In this document: one piece after another, positions 40,760 to 49,333 of the stretch
Position numbering within the stretch: position 1 is the stretch's first letter
Layout of the letters: each line of letters starts with the position of its first letter
Source of the DNA: CAZIGK01 sp964538615
GTDB lineage: Bacteria > Pseudomonadota > Alphaproteobacteria > Rickettsiales > RI-342
Assembly: GCA_964538615.1 (NCBI GenBank)
Contig: CAZIGK010000002.1
Coordinates: 96,733-160,732, forward strand
DNA length: 64,000 nucleotides
Direction: 5' to 3'
The notes under the pieces: model-generated
Told to the model about the DNA's origin: nothing
Seen by the model: only the letters and a program-made list of their open reading frames with translations
Databases searched by the model: none
Made by a program: the position numbers and the translations under genes

Positions 40760-43700
40760 CTACCCTTCCAGCGTACGCTCCACTCGGGTCAGCTCGAAGC
40801 ATTCGATCTGATCACCATCCCGAATATCCTCGTAATTTTCAAAAGCGGCCCCACATTCAAAGCCTTCACGCACTTCACGTACATCTTCTTTAAAGCGCTT
40901 CAGCGTTTTCAGCGAACCTTCATGAATCACCACGTTATCACGCAGCAAGCGAACCTTGCAGCCGCGCTTGATAACACCGGAGGTCACCATACAGCCAGCT
41001 ACCTTGCCAAATTTGCTCATGTTAAACACCTGACGAATCTCCGCATAGCCCAGGAAGTCTTCCTTGAACTCTGGTGACAACAGACCACTCAGCGCGGCTT
41101 TCACATCATCAATCAATTGATAGATGATAGAATAGTACTTCACCTCAATCCCCTGCTTTTCAGCCTCGGTTTTGGCAGCGCCGTTGGCACGTACGTTAAA
41201 GCCAAGCACAATCGCATCGCTGGCAGAAGCCAAAGCAATATCCGATTCCGTAATGGCACCAACCGCAGAATGCAGAACCTTCACCTTTACTTCGCTGGAT
41301 TCAATTTTCTCCAGAGAATGCACAATGGCCTCGGCAGAGCCATGTACGTCCGCTTTAATGATGACTGGCAATTCTTTTACTTTCGCCTGACCACCAGAGA
41401 ACAAATCTTCCAGCGACATTTTGCGTGGTGCGTTTTTGGCATCGCGCAGTTTTTGCTGACGATACTCCGTCACTTCACGAGCGACCTTATCATTCTCAGC
41501 AATGCTAAATCCATCGCCAGCCGTTGTGGTTTCTGGCAAGCCCAGCACTTCCACAGGCACCGCAGGCCCAGCGGATTGCAGGTTCTCGCCTTTGTCGTTA
41601 ATGAGAGCGCGCACCCGTCCAAACACATGTCCGGCCACCATAATATCGCCCACACGCAAGGTACCGTTTTGCACCAGCACGGAGGAAACAGCTCCACGGC
41701 CTTTTTCCATGCGGGATTCAATAACCATCCCCATAGCCGTACGGTTCGGGTTGGCTTTCAAATCCAGTACTTCTGCCTGCAGCAAAATACCTTCCAGCAG
41801 ACCTTCGAGATTAATTTTCGCTTTCGCGGACACATCCACGCACATGATATCCCCGCCGTACTCTTCCGGCACCAGTTCATGGCTCATCAGTTCTGTACGC
41901 ACCCGTTGTGGGTCGGCATCCGGTTTATCAATTTTGTTCACCGCAACAATAATCGGCACCTGCGCCGCTTTTGCGTGACGAATCGCCTCAACCGTTTGCT
42001 CTTTAATCCCATCATCGGCTGCAACGACCAACACGACAATGTCTGTTGCATTGGCACCACGCGCGCGCATGCTGGTAAAGGCTTCGTGACCCGGTGTATC
42101 AAGGAACGTAATGGTTTTTCCATGCCCCACTTCCACCTGATACGCCCCAATATGCTGGGTAATACCGCCGGCTTCTCCTGCCACCACATTGGCCTTGCGC
42201 AACGCATCCAACAGCGAGGTTTTTCCGTGATCCACGTGCCCCATAACAGTCACGACCGGCGCCCTTGGCAGCAGGCTTTCTTCCTTATCCGCAACCTGAG
42301 TCACCAGCAGTTTTTCAACATCCGCATCAGAGACGCGAACCGGTGTATGTCCATATTCACTGACAATCAGTTCCGCCGTATCTGCATCAATGCTCTGATT
42401 TTGTGTCACCATCATGCCCATTTTCATCAGGCTTTTGATCACATCCACCGAACGCACCGCCATACGATTCGCCAGTTCCGAAATGATGATCGTTTCCGGT
42501 ATCACCACGTCACGTTTGATGATTTCAACCTGCGCTGCCGCTTTCGCGTAGCGGGATTTTTTCTTCTTTGGTGTACCAACTTGACGCTGCGCATCGGGGT
42601 CTGGCTGCTTTACCAACGCCGCTTCATTCTGCTGACGACGACGGGAATTACCAACAGGTGCTTCACTGCGCAAAAACTTTTTCAGCTTCTCCGGGTCTGC
42701 CGCCGCGACAATCAAACGTTGCGATGTATTGATGGAACGCACCAGCCCCGCTTTTTCCGCTTCTTCATTGGCACGGGCAACCGCTACCACGTCTTCTTCC
42801 GCGTCTTTAACCTCTACTTCATCGCTGTAATCTTCAAACTCATCATCATCATCCAACAGGTAGGAGAGATCATCCCCTTCATATCCCGCGTCTTCCAGAA
42901 TATCATGGGCACTAATCCCCTGGAAGCGACCACCTTTGAAGGTATCTGCTGTTTCATTGCGCGTGGTGCGACGCTTTTTGGAAGCAGATTTGCTATGCCG
43001 CTCACCGGCAACGCCTGCTTTGCCAGCAATTTCTGTATCAAAATCCTCCTCAAACAAAGCCTTTTTGCGTTTTATTTCATGATCTTTACGACCTGTTCCA
43101 CGCTCTGCCTCCAATAGCAGGCGGGCTGCTTTCTCTTCCGGAGTCTCTTCAGGTTCCGCATTTTTCGCTGCAACAGCGGCCGCTTTCTCTGCGCGTGCTT
43201 TGGCTGCCGTAATATCTGACGGCAGTGTAATTTCCCGCAGTTGACGTTTGGCCGGACGCAGGCTGGCGCGGGTTTGCATATCCGCTTCCAGAGTACTCAT
43301 GGGGCGCTTCTTCACCACTGGCGGTGCTACCGGTGCTTGCATTTCTGCCTCAGCAGCCGGAACATCCACAGCTTCAGCCACGGGCATCGTTTCTGTTGGC
43401 GTTTCAGGGGCTTCCGTCACAGCCGTGGAAGCATCTGCTTCCTGCTGACGACGTTGCTCTTCCTGATCGCGTTCCTGATGGGCGCGCTGCAGAACCTTTA
43501 AGCGCAGATCGCGCTCCTCATCGGTCAGGTGGCGCGTATCAATGCTCGTATCCTCTGCCCGTTGTTCAGCAGATGATTTACGCTCGATAATCGGTCCGGA
43601 AGCCTGAGGCTGACCTGTGCGCACCGCATCCCGCACGGCAGAGCGATTTCTGCGCACCTGCACCTGCACGCTTACTGTTCTCCCGCCACTGGTAGCGACA

Positions 43701-43798
43701 TTCTTCACGCGGTTGCTTTCCAAGGAGCGGTTGAGCGAAAGCTTGCTCGTCTTAGAAAGTTGCAGGGTTTTCTTTTCGTCGTCTTTTTGGTCAGTCAT
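40760..43798 (-). CDS. infB: Translation initiation factor IF-2
   Basis: GTPase that places initiator tRNA on the 30S subunit and promotes subunit joining. From the ATG at 43798 it has 1012 residues, long because of a charged N-terminal region. That region includes an IF2-associated helix (RDLRLKVLQRAHQERDQEEQ), Ala/Glu-rich linkers and an acidic patch near residues 305-330. The GTPase domain begins near residue 519 with GHVDHGKT, then DTPGHEAF and NKIDKPDADP; domains II-IV follow. An in-frame TTG upstream at 43825 is less likely. The ATG overlaps the stop of the YlxR gene (ATGACTGA). Confidence 0.98.
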   Translation of the reverse strand: MTDQKDDEKKTLQLSKTSKLSLNRSLESNRVKNVATSGGRTVSVQVQVRRNRSAVRDAVRTGQPQASGPIIERKSSAEQRAEDTSIDTRHLTDEERDLRLKVLQRAHQERDQEEQRRQQEADASTAVTEAPETPTETMPVAEAVDVPAAEAEMQAPVAPPVVKKRPMSTLEADMQTRASLRPAKRQLREITLPSDITAAKARAEKAAAVAAKNAEPEETPEEKAARLLLEAERGTGRKDHEIKRKKALFEEDFDTEIAGKAGVAGERHSKSASKKRRTTRNETADTFKGGRFQGISAHDILEDAGYEGDDLSYLLDDDDEFEDYSDEVEVKDAEEDVVAVARANEEAEKAGLVRSINTSQRLIVAAADPEKLKKFLRSEAPVGNSRRRQQNEAALVKQPDPDAQRQVGTPKKKKSRYAKAAAQVEIIKRDVVIPETIIISELANRMAVRSVDVIKSLMKMGMMVTQNQSIDADTAELIVSEYGHTPVRVSDADVEKLLVTQVADKEESLLPRAPVVTVMGHVDHGKTSLLDALRKANVVAGEAGGITQHIGAYQVEVGHGKTITFLDTPGHEAFTSMRARGANATDIVVLVVAADDGIKEQTVEAIRHAKAAQVPIIVAVNKIDKPDADPQRVRTELMSHELVPEEYGGDIMCVDVSAKAKINLEGLLEGILLQAEVLDLKANPNRTAMGMVIESRMEKGRGAVSSVLVQNGTLRVGDIMVAGHVFGRVRALINDKGENLQSAGPAVPVEVLGLPETTTAGDGFSIAENDKVAREVTEYRQQKLRDAKNAPRKMSLEDLFSGGQAKVKELPVIIKADVHGSAEAIVHSLEKIESSEVKVKVLHSAVGAITESDIALASASDAIVLGFNVRANGAAKTEAEKQGIEVKYYSIIYQLIDDVKAALSGLLSPEFKEDFLGYAEIRQVFNMSKFGKVAGCMVTSGVIKRGCKVRLLRDNVVIHEGSLKTLKRFKEDVREVREGFECGAAFENYEDIRDGDQIECFELTRVERTLEG

Positions 43799-44477
43799 GT
43801 GTATATCGGTTTCCGTTATCGTCAAAAAGATACGGTAGCTTCATATCACTACCGCAATAGAGAGAAAGCCTTTGGCAGGCTCGCCCCAAATGTTGCGCCA
43901 CTATAGACGATTTCACGCCAAGATGAACTAAATTATTCCGCCCGAGGGCTTTTGATAACACTTCCCGCGTTGCAAACCAGTAGACAGGCACCTCATGCGC
44001 CCATCCTCTGGCTTTGGAAAGAGCATTTTCCGCAGCATCTACAGCAACCACAACCGCATGCACCTGCCCCGCCTGCATACCGCGCTGAACCGTATCAAAA
44101 CCGAAGCATAATTGCCCGGCTTTACAAGCAATTGCCAGACGTGAAAGCACTTGCTGTAACAGCAATTGTTCCAGCGTTTCCGGCAGATTTGCGGCCAGTT
44201 TGACTTGTCTGCGTGCGGCGCGGGCAAAGGTTTTTTTACTGCCCACCGCCTGCGCAACGACTGCTTTATCGCAGGTAAGCCAAAGGCCACGTCCCGGTAA
44301 TTTCTGCAAAATATCCGGCGTCACCGTTCCATCCGGCGCAATGGCAAAGCGTATCAACCGCTCTTTGGGCAACAAATCCCCCGTTTGAATACAGCGGCGT
44401 GTATTGCCTTTTGGCTCCGGTTCATCCACAGGTTCGGTGGTGGCGGGGTCATAGGCCTGCTCCAGCATATCTGCCAT
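43791..44477 (-). CDS. ylxR: YlxR (DUF448) RNA-binding protein with L7Ae-like domain
   Basis: A 228-residue protein. Residues ~20-100 are the DUF448/YlxR nucleic-acid-binding domain (TRRCIQTGDLLPKERLIRFA, LPGRGLWLT, KKTFARAAR). A second domain near residues 115-200 resembles L7Ae/L30e RNA-binding proteins (AGQLCFGFDTVQRGMQAGQV, HAVVVAVDAAENALSK). The two-domain form between nusA and infB is usual in alphaproteobacteria. YlxR relatives have been linked to RNase P regulation and translation. The ATG at 44477 lies after the nusA stop; upstream in-frame starts would overlap nusA. Confidence 0.92.
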   Translation of the reverse strand: MADMLEQAYDPATTEPVDEPEPKGNTRRCIQTGDLLPKERLIRFAIAPDGTVTPDILQKLPGRGLWLTCDKAVVAQAVGSKKTFARAARRQVKLAANLPETLEQLLLQQVLSRLAIACKAGQLCFGFDTVQRGMQAGQVHAVVVAVDAAENALSKARGWAHEVPVYWFATREVLSKALGRNNLVHLGVKSSIVAQHLGRACQRLSLYCGSDMKLPYLFDDNGNRYTHD

Positions 44478-44523
44478 GGTCTTTGCCCCGCCTTCTCTAT
44501 CCAAACCGTTCCGAACTATAGGC

Positions 44524-46053
44524 TTACGCTGCGGCTTCGCCGTTGCTATCGCCTTGCTCGTCAGCAAACCAATGGGCACGGGCAGCCATAATCATTTCGT
44601 CCACCTGATCATGCTCCAATCCGCTATTCGGCACCAGTTCATAGAACTCATCCCGCGCCAGATCCGCCACATCATCCAGAGAAACAATCTTGTTTTCGCC
44701 AAGCACCACCTGAATCTCCAGCGTCATATGCGGCAGTGCAGCCACTTCTTTGCTGAGTTTCAGTTCTTTGTACCGTTTGGTCAACTGTTGCTTCTGCTCT
44801 TCCAGATAGGTTTGGGCACGGTTTTGCAATTCGGCGGCAATATCTTCGTCAAACCCTTCCACGGAAGCCAGTTCCTCCAATGGACAGAACGCCACTTCCT
44901 CAAGATTACGGAAGCCTTCAGCCACCAACAACTCCCCAATCATGTCCTCCACGTTCAGGGCAGTGATGAACAGGCTGGACAGGCGGTTAAACTCTTCCAC
45001 ACGGCGGGCAGATTCCGCAGCATCGGTAAGAATATCAATTTCCCAGCCGATAATTTCGGAAGCCAAACGCACGTTCTGACCACGCCGACCAATGGCGATG
45101 CTCAGTTGCTCATCCGGCACCACCACTTCAATGCGCTGCTTGTCTTCATCAATCACCACTTTGGTTACCTCTGCCGGAGACAGGCAGTTCACCACCAGCG
45201 TCGCCGGATCCGGCGTCCACTCAATGATGTCAATTTTTTCGCCTTGTAACTCCTGAATCACGGCCTGTACGCGAGAACCACGAACCCCCACGCAAGACCC
45301 AACCGGATCAATGCTCATATCGCGGGAGATAACGCAAATTTTTGCCCGGGAACCGGGGTCACGCGCTACCGCTTTAATTTCAATGATACCATCATAGATT
45401 TCTGGCACTTCCTGTGCAAACAAACCCGCCAAGAACTGTGGATGCGCGCGCGAGAGGAAAATTTGTGGCCCGGAACGCTCGCGGTTGACATCATACAGGT
45501 AAGCACGCACACGGTCGCCCTGCTTCACCTGCTCCCGCGGGATGGTCTGATCCCGTGGAATAATGGCTTCCGCACGCCCCATATCCACAATAATATTGCC
45601 ATATTCCACCCGCTTGACAGCACCGCTGATAATCTCTCCCACGCGGTCTTTGAACTCTTCATATTGTTTTTCACGCTCAGCATCACGCACTTTCTGAATA
45701 ATCACCTGTTTGGCAGTCTGTGCGGCAATGCGCCCCAGATCAATCGGCGGCAGCTCATCTTCCACCATCGCTCCCAGCTCAATGGATGGGTTTGTGGCGC
45801 GCGCCTCTTCCAGCGATATCTGCTGGTTATAATTTTCCACTTCTTCCACCACTTCACGGGCACGGAACAACTGCATGGCGCCATTTTTACAGTCAATATG
45901 CGCACGGATCAACATATCCTGCCCATATTTGCGACGCCCGGCCACCTGTACGGCCTGCTCCAGCGCCTCAATCACCATATCACGGTCAATTCCCTTCTCG
46001 CGGGAGACGGCGTCCGCTACTTGCAGAATCTCCATATTACCGATAGATGACAT
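44524..46053 (-). CDS. nusA: Transcription termination/antitermination factor NusA
   Basis: RNA-polymerase-associated factor that controls pausing, termination and antitermination. The 509-residue protein shows the N-terminal polymerase-binding domain, an S1 domain (GEIISGAVKRVEYGNIIVDM), KH domains (DPVGSCVGVRGSRVQAVIQE and AIGRRGQNVRLASEIIGWEI), and two C-terminal helical repeats, the first with FCPLEELASVEGFDEDIAAE. The second repeat is shorter (DLARDEFYELVPNSG). It lies between rimP (42 bases) and ylxR, the usual order. Confidence 0.98.
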   Translation of the reverse strand: MSSIGNMEILQVADAVSREKGIDRDMVIEALEQAVQVAGRRKYGQDMLIRAHIDCKNGAMQLFRAREVVEEVENYNQQISLEEARATNPSIELGAMVEDELPPIDLGRIAAQTAKQVIIQKVRDAEREKQYEEFKDRVGEIISGAVKRVEYGNIIVDMGRAEAIIPRDQTIPREQVKQGDRVRAYLYDVNRERSGPQIFLSRAHPQFLAGLFAQEVPEIYDGIIEIKAVARDPGSRAKICVISRDMSIDPVGSCVGVRGSRVQAVIQELQGEKIDIIEWTPDPATLVVNCLSPAEVTKVVIDEDKQRIEVVVPDEQLSIAIGRRGQNVRLASEIIGWEIDILTDAAESARRVEEFNRLSSLFITALNVEDMIGELLVAEGFRNLEEVAFCPLEELASVEGFDEDIAAELQNRAQTYLEEQKQQLTKRYKELKLSKEVAALPHMTLEIQVVLGENKIVSLDDVADLARDEFYELVPNSGLEHDQVDEMIMAARAHWFADEQGDSNGEAAA

Positions 46054-46095
46054 AGTCCATTTGCTCCTTGGGTTGGTGATAACTGTATAAACCCG

Positions 46096-46608
46096 TTATT
46101 TTTTACGGGGATTAAGGTTTTTCTTAGGTTGCGGTCCCTGAATATCAGGAATCAGGCGTGCGTCTTTTACATCTGCCAGCGGAATATGATAGACCACCTC
46201 TTCCATGGTGAGAGAGATAGAAGCACCATCTGTCGCCAAGCCATGCAGCCGACCTTTAAACCGTTTGCGATCCTGCACCAGTTGATGCGTCTCCAGTTTA
46301 ATTTCCCGACCGGCAAAACGGCGGTAATCTTCCGGACGGGTGAGTGGCCTGTCCACGCCGGGGGAACTGACTTCCAGTGCATAAGCCCCTGTGATGGGAT
46401 CCTCCACATCCAGCAAGGCAGAGATAGTATGGGTCAATTCTACGCAATGCTCCATCGTCAGGGCACTACCATCCTGTGGTTCCGCCAGAATTTGCAGAGT
46501 ATTCCGTCCTTCGCTATCCCGCTGCTGAATACGCACAATCGTAAAACCCATATCCTCCACGGCGGGAGCAATCAGTTGTTCGATACGGGCGATCATTGGA
46601 CTGGCCAT
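46096..46608 (-). CDS. rimP: Ribosome maturation factor RimP
   Basis: Protein needed for maturation of the 30S ribosomal subunit. The 170-residue protein contains the N-terminal domain (IEQLIAPAVEDMGFTIVRIQ) and the RimP signature YALEVSSPGVDRPLTRPEDY, then the SH3-like C-terminal domain (FKGRLHGLATDGASISL) and a basic tail. The ATG at 46608 is chosen; a GTG nine bases upstream is possible. It is the first gene of rimP-nusA-ylxR-infB. Confidence 0.96.
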   Translation of the reverse strand: MASPMIARIEQLIAPAVEDMGFTIVRIQQRDSEGRNTLQILAEPQDGSALTMEHCVELTHTISALLDVEDPITGAYALEVSSPGVDRPLTRPEDYRRFAGREIKLETHQLVQDRKRFKGRLHGLATDGASISLTMEEVVYHIPLADVKDARLIPDIQGPQPKKNLNPRKK

Positions 46609-46650
46609 GGTTCTCACGTCATCTACGGTGAATTCGCCTGATTTCAGGCA

Positions 46651-46678
46651 ATAAAAAAAGCCGGCCTCAGCCCGCTTT
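46651..46678 (-). terminator. Terminator-like hairpin in front of rimP
   Basis: On the minus strand an AAAGC/GCTTT stem continues through one mismatch into GGC/GCC with a TGAG loop (46657-46678), followed directly by a T-run (complement of 46651-46659). It probably ends the transcript of the small exported protein gene, or works as an attenuator in the rimP leader. Nearby, GGCGC/GCGCC and GCCTG/CAGGC stems add further structure in 46609-46768. Confidence 0.7.
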
Positions 46679-46768
46679 CCATGACTTTCTAAGGGAAAAA
46701 GCCGGTGGGCGCAAGTGTTTTCTCACCTGATGTCCTTAGCGCCAGAAAAAATATGTGTCGCATGTGAC

Positions 46769-47257
46769 CTATTGCTGCACACACAGACGTTGATATTCTT
46801 CATCGCTTAGTTGGGTTGGCTGCCCATTCAGCAACAACTGTCCCTGTGCATCAAAACTAAGAGTGCCCGTATTCAACTGGGTTTCCGTACCATCCAAATG
46901 GTAGGCAGAGGGATTGCGCAAATAACGGCTCAACGGAATATTGAGGGGAATGATGACCTGCGTTGGATCAATGGTGGCAGGCACCGCCCCTGCATAATGG
47001 ATTGAGGCATCGGGCTGATGCGCCACATCCGCCGCAGGTTGATGGCGCTGCTGACACCACTGTTTCAGAAAATACTGCATGCCCTGCCCTTCGGGAAGGG
47101 GTTGCAAGGTTTGAACCGATGCTCTGCCCGCAGCGTCTTGCTCCCCCTGCCCGACTGTCCGGCCATTCAGCCGAATCTCCGCGCAGGCCGATTCTATCAG
47201 CATCAGCCCCATCAATGCTAAACCACCCAGAATTACCGCATATCGTTGTCTCTGCAT
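46769..47257 (-). CDS. Small exported protein of unknown function
   Basis: A 162-residue protein with a signal peptide: basic start MQRQRYA, hydrophobic core (VILGGLALMGLMLI) and probable cleavage at ACA before EIRLNG. The mature part has no domain I recognise. It contains two Cys, a segment with a short strand pattern (IIPLNIPLSRYL) and a repeated theme of short Gly/Thr/Gln turns (TLSFDAQGQLLLNGQPT). AAGGGGAG just upstream decides the ATG at 47257; the open frame extends further but into the DUF1467 gene. It follows that gene closely, probably on the same transcript. Confidence 0.7.
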   Translation of the reverse strand: MQRQRYAVILGGLALMGLMLIESACAEIRLNGRTVGQGEQDAAGRASVQTLQPLPEGQGMQYFLKQWCQQRHQPAADVAHQPDASIHYAGAVPATIDPTQVIIPLNIPLSRYLRNPSAYHLDGTETQLNTGTLSFDAQGQLLLNGQPTQLSDEEYQRLCVQQ

Positions 47258-47268
47258 GACGCTCCCCT

Positions 47269-47517
47269 TCAGGATAACCCTAACAACAATCCCCAATCCA
47301 GCCAACGGTAATGTTGGTTGCAACACCATAGAATGGTTATGACGGCGGCAATCAATGTGGTCCAGCCTATTTTTTGCTTGAGTGCAGGCTGCGATGGTGC
47401 GCTGGCAGCATTACCTGCCTGTTGTTCTTCCGGCACCTGCACCCCTATGGGTAAGGCCATGAAAAACACCAGCCACCAAACCAAACTAAACACGACAAGG
47501 GCAGACACAATAGACAT
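47269..47517 (-). CDS. DUF1467 family membrane protein
   Basis: An 82-residue protein with two membrane helices (ALVVFSLVWWLVFFMALPIG near residues 6-25 and IGWTTLIAAVITILWC near 52-67) joined by a Gln/Ala/Pro-rich loop that contains the conserved VQVPEEQQAGNA. DUF1467 proteins are typical of alphaproteobacteria and are often next to RNase J and proS; function is unknown. Here proS is not present and a small exported protein follows. The ATG at 47517 has GAGAAGG a few bases upstream; the upstream extension of the frame is non-coding. Confidence 0.85.
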   Translation of the reverse strand: MSIVSALVVFSLVWWLVFFMALPIGVQVPEEQQAGNAASAPSQPALKQKIGWTTLIAAVITILWCCNQHYRWLDWGLLLGLS

Positions 47518-47533
47518 AGAGGCCTTCTCCGCT

Positions 47534-47574
47534 GCTATGGACACGCCACGCACAGCGGCGTGTCTGTTCATAGC
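47534..47574 (-). repeat. Strong two-part hairpin between rnj and the DUF1467 gene
   Basis: GACACGCC (47540-47547) pairs with GGCGTGTC (47557-47564), and an outer GCTATG (47534-47539) pairs with CATAGC (47569-47574) across a four-base bulge, giving 14 base pairs. No T-run follows on the minus strand. It ends 16 bases before the DUF1467 start, so it could affect translation, or be a processing site. Confidence 0.55.
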
Positions 47575-47659
47575 GCATGACAATATGCAAACAAGTATAA
47601 CGCCATGCCCGACAAAACACCAACAAATGCGAATGAATGTGGGCTTCGCCCTATCGGTT

Positions 47660-49324
47660 TTACAGTCGGTGATAGACCCACTCAATGACAGGACGCTTAC
47701 CCAGATTCTCTTTGCAGAATTTGCGCACAGCCCGACGCACCTTGTCACCTGTATCCCGCTCGTTGGGTTTTTTACCACGATCAGATAGTTGGTTGGCTAC
47801 CAGCGTTTGCATTTCTTCAATCCAGTCGGCATCATCATGCGGGTGAAGCAAGCCGGGTGCGGTAATGCGTGGTTCCGACATCAGACCCCAGTCCTTATCC
47901 ATGACCGTGCTGACGATAATCAGACCATCGTCGCGGGTGCGGCGGCGCATACGCATCACAGAACTATCTGCCGGTAGCAATGTTTCCCCATCCACGCAAA
48001 TATAGCCGGAATGCACCTGCGCAATCACAGCGGGTTTTTCGGCCAGAAGATCAATCACCGCGCCGTTTTTACCCACCACTGCGTGAGGCACCTGCAAGGT
48101 TTTCGCCAGTTTCGCATGCTCACGCATATGGCGTTGCTCTCCATGCACCGGCACGGAAATTTTCGGCTGGGTCAGTTGATACATACGGCGCAATTCATTC
48201 CGCGCAGGGTGGCCAGAGACGTGAATTGGCTCCTCACCTGCGGTAACCACCTTCAGCCCGTTTTCCAATAACATATTCTGCAAAATGCCGATACGCTTGT
48301 GGTTTCCCGGTATATCCCGCGAGGAGAAAATCACCGTATCTCCCTTGGAAAGCTTAATGGCCGGATGTTCAAAGCGGGCAATTTTCCACAATGCAGCGCG
48401 TAATTCTCCCTGACACCCCGTGGTGAGGAAGCACACCTTATCCCGTGGCAATTCCATGCCTTGCTTATCCGTCAATACCTCGCCACAATCCAGCAGATAG
48501 CCTGCCTCGCGTGCGGTTTCCAACATCCGCCAAAGGGAGCGTCCGGCCATCGCCACTTTGCGCCCGGCATCTTTTGCGGCCAACAGCACGGTTTCCAACC
48601 TTGCTATATTAGAAGCAAAGGTCGTAACCAACACGCGTTCCTGACATTCCTGCATCACACGGTTCAGGTGTTCGCGCACCATAGCTTCGGATCCGGCCTC
48701 ACCTTCCACAAACACATTGGTAGAATCGCACACCAGCGCCAAGACCCCTTCATTGCCCAGCTCTTCCAGCCGCTTCAGGTTGGATGCCTCCCCCACCAGC
48801 GGATTAGCATCAAACTTCCAATCCCCAGTATGCATGACAACGCCATGTTCCGTATGAATCGCCAGTCCGTTCATCTCCGGTACGGAATGGGTTAGCTGCA
48901 CCATTTCCAGATCAAACGGCCCAACCGAAAAGCGCCCACCCGGTTTCACCTCATGGATTTTGGGTTTTTTGGTAATGCGGTCATCATCCAGCTTATGCCG
49001 GATCAGACCTGCCGTGAAAGGTGTGGCATACATGGGGCAACCCAGATCTTCCCATAAATAGGGAATGGCGCCAATGTGATCTTCATGCGCATGGGTCAGC
49101 ACCAGCCCCAGAAGGTCTTGTTTATGCTCAAGGATAAAATCAATATCCGGCACAATCACTTCTACACCGGGGTGCCAGTCATCGGCAAAGCCGATACCCA
49201 AATCCACCATCAGAAACTTGCCCTGATAGCGGTAAAGGTTAAGATTCATACCAATTTCGTTCGATCCGCCAAGCGGTAAAAAATAGAGGCCTTTATCGTT
49301 CTTCAGCCATTCAGTCATGGTCAT
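47660..49324 (-). CDS. rnj: Ribonuclease J
   Basis: Metallo-beta-lactamase/beta-CASP ribonuclease with 5'-3' exonuclease and endonuclease activity, used in rRNA maturation and mRNA decay. The 554-residue protein has LPLGGSNEIGMN near residues 17-28, the zinc motif THAHEDH (77-83), HTGDWKFD near residue 172, and the beta-CASP part (LTTGCQGE, SSRDIPGN, VSGHPARNELRRM). ATGs at 49324 and 49318 are both possible; neither has a strong ribosome-binding site. It follows coaX by nine bases and so belongs to the nuo-birA-coaX run. Confidence 0.95.
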   Translation of the reverse strand: MTMTEWLKNDKGLYFLPLGGSNEIGMNLNLYRYQGKFLMVDLGIGFADDWHPGVEVIVPDIDFILEHKQDLLGLVLTHAHEDHIGAIPYLWEDLGCPMYATPFTAGLIRHKLDDDRITKKPKIHEVKPGGRFSVGPFDLEMVQLTHSVPEMNGLAIHTEHGVVMHTGDWKFDANPLVGEASNLKRLEELGNEGVLALVCDSTNVFVEGEAGSEAMVREHLNRVMQECQERVLVTTFASNIARLETVLLAAKDAGRKVAMAGRSLWRMLETAREAGYLLDCGEVLTDKQGMELPRDKVCFLTTGCQGELRAALWKIARFEHPAIKLSKGDTVIFSSRDIPGNHKRIGILQNMLLENGLKVVTAGEEPIHVSGHPARNELRRMYQLTQPKISVPVHGEQRHMREHAKLAKTLQVPHAVVGKNGAVIDLLAEKPAVIAQVHSGYICVDGETLLPADSSVMRMRRRTRDDGLIIVSTVMDKDWGLMSEPRITAPGLLHPHDDADWIEEMQTLVANQLSDRGKKPNERDTGDKVRRAVRKFCKENLGKRPVIEWVYHRL

Positions 49325-49333
49325 ATTCTGCTT

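Noticed and set aside
41117..43117. A 666-codon open frame on the plus strand opposite infB
   Set aside because: It is antisense to a certain gene, its protein is rich in His, Phe, Arg and Ile without domains, and long open antisense frames are common over such codon usage.
46636..46649. GCCTG/CAGGC stem near rimP as a plus-strand terminator
   Set aside because: It is followed by A residues on the plus strand, and no plus-strand gene ends there.
46680..46760. Possible riboswitch in the rimP leader
   Set aside because: The stems do not match the consensus of any riboswitch class I can recall, including SAM-II and other alphaproteobacterial motifs.
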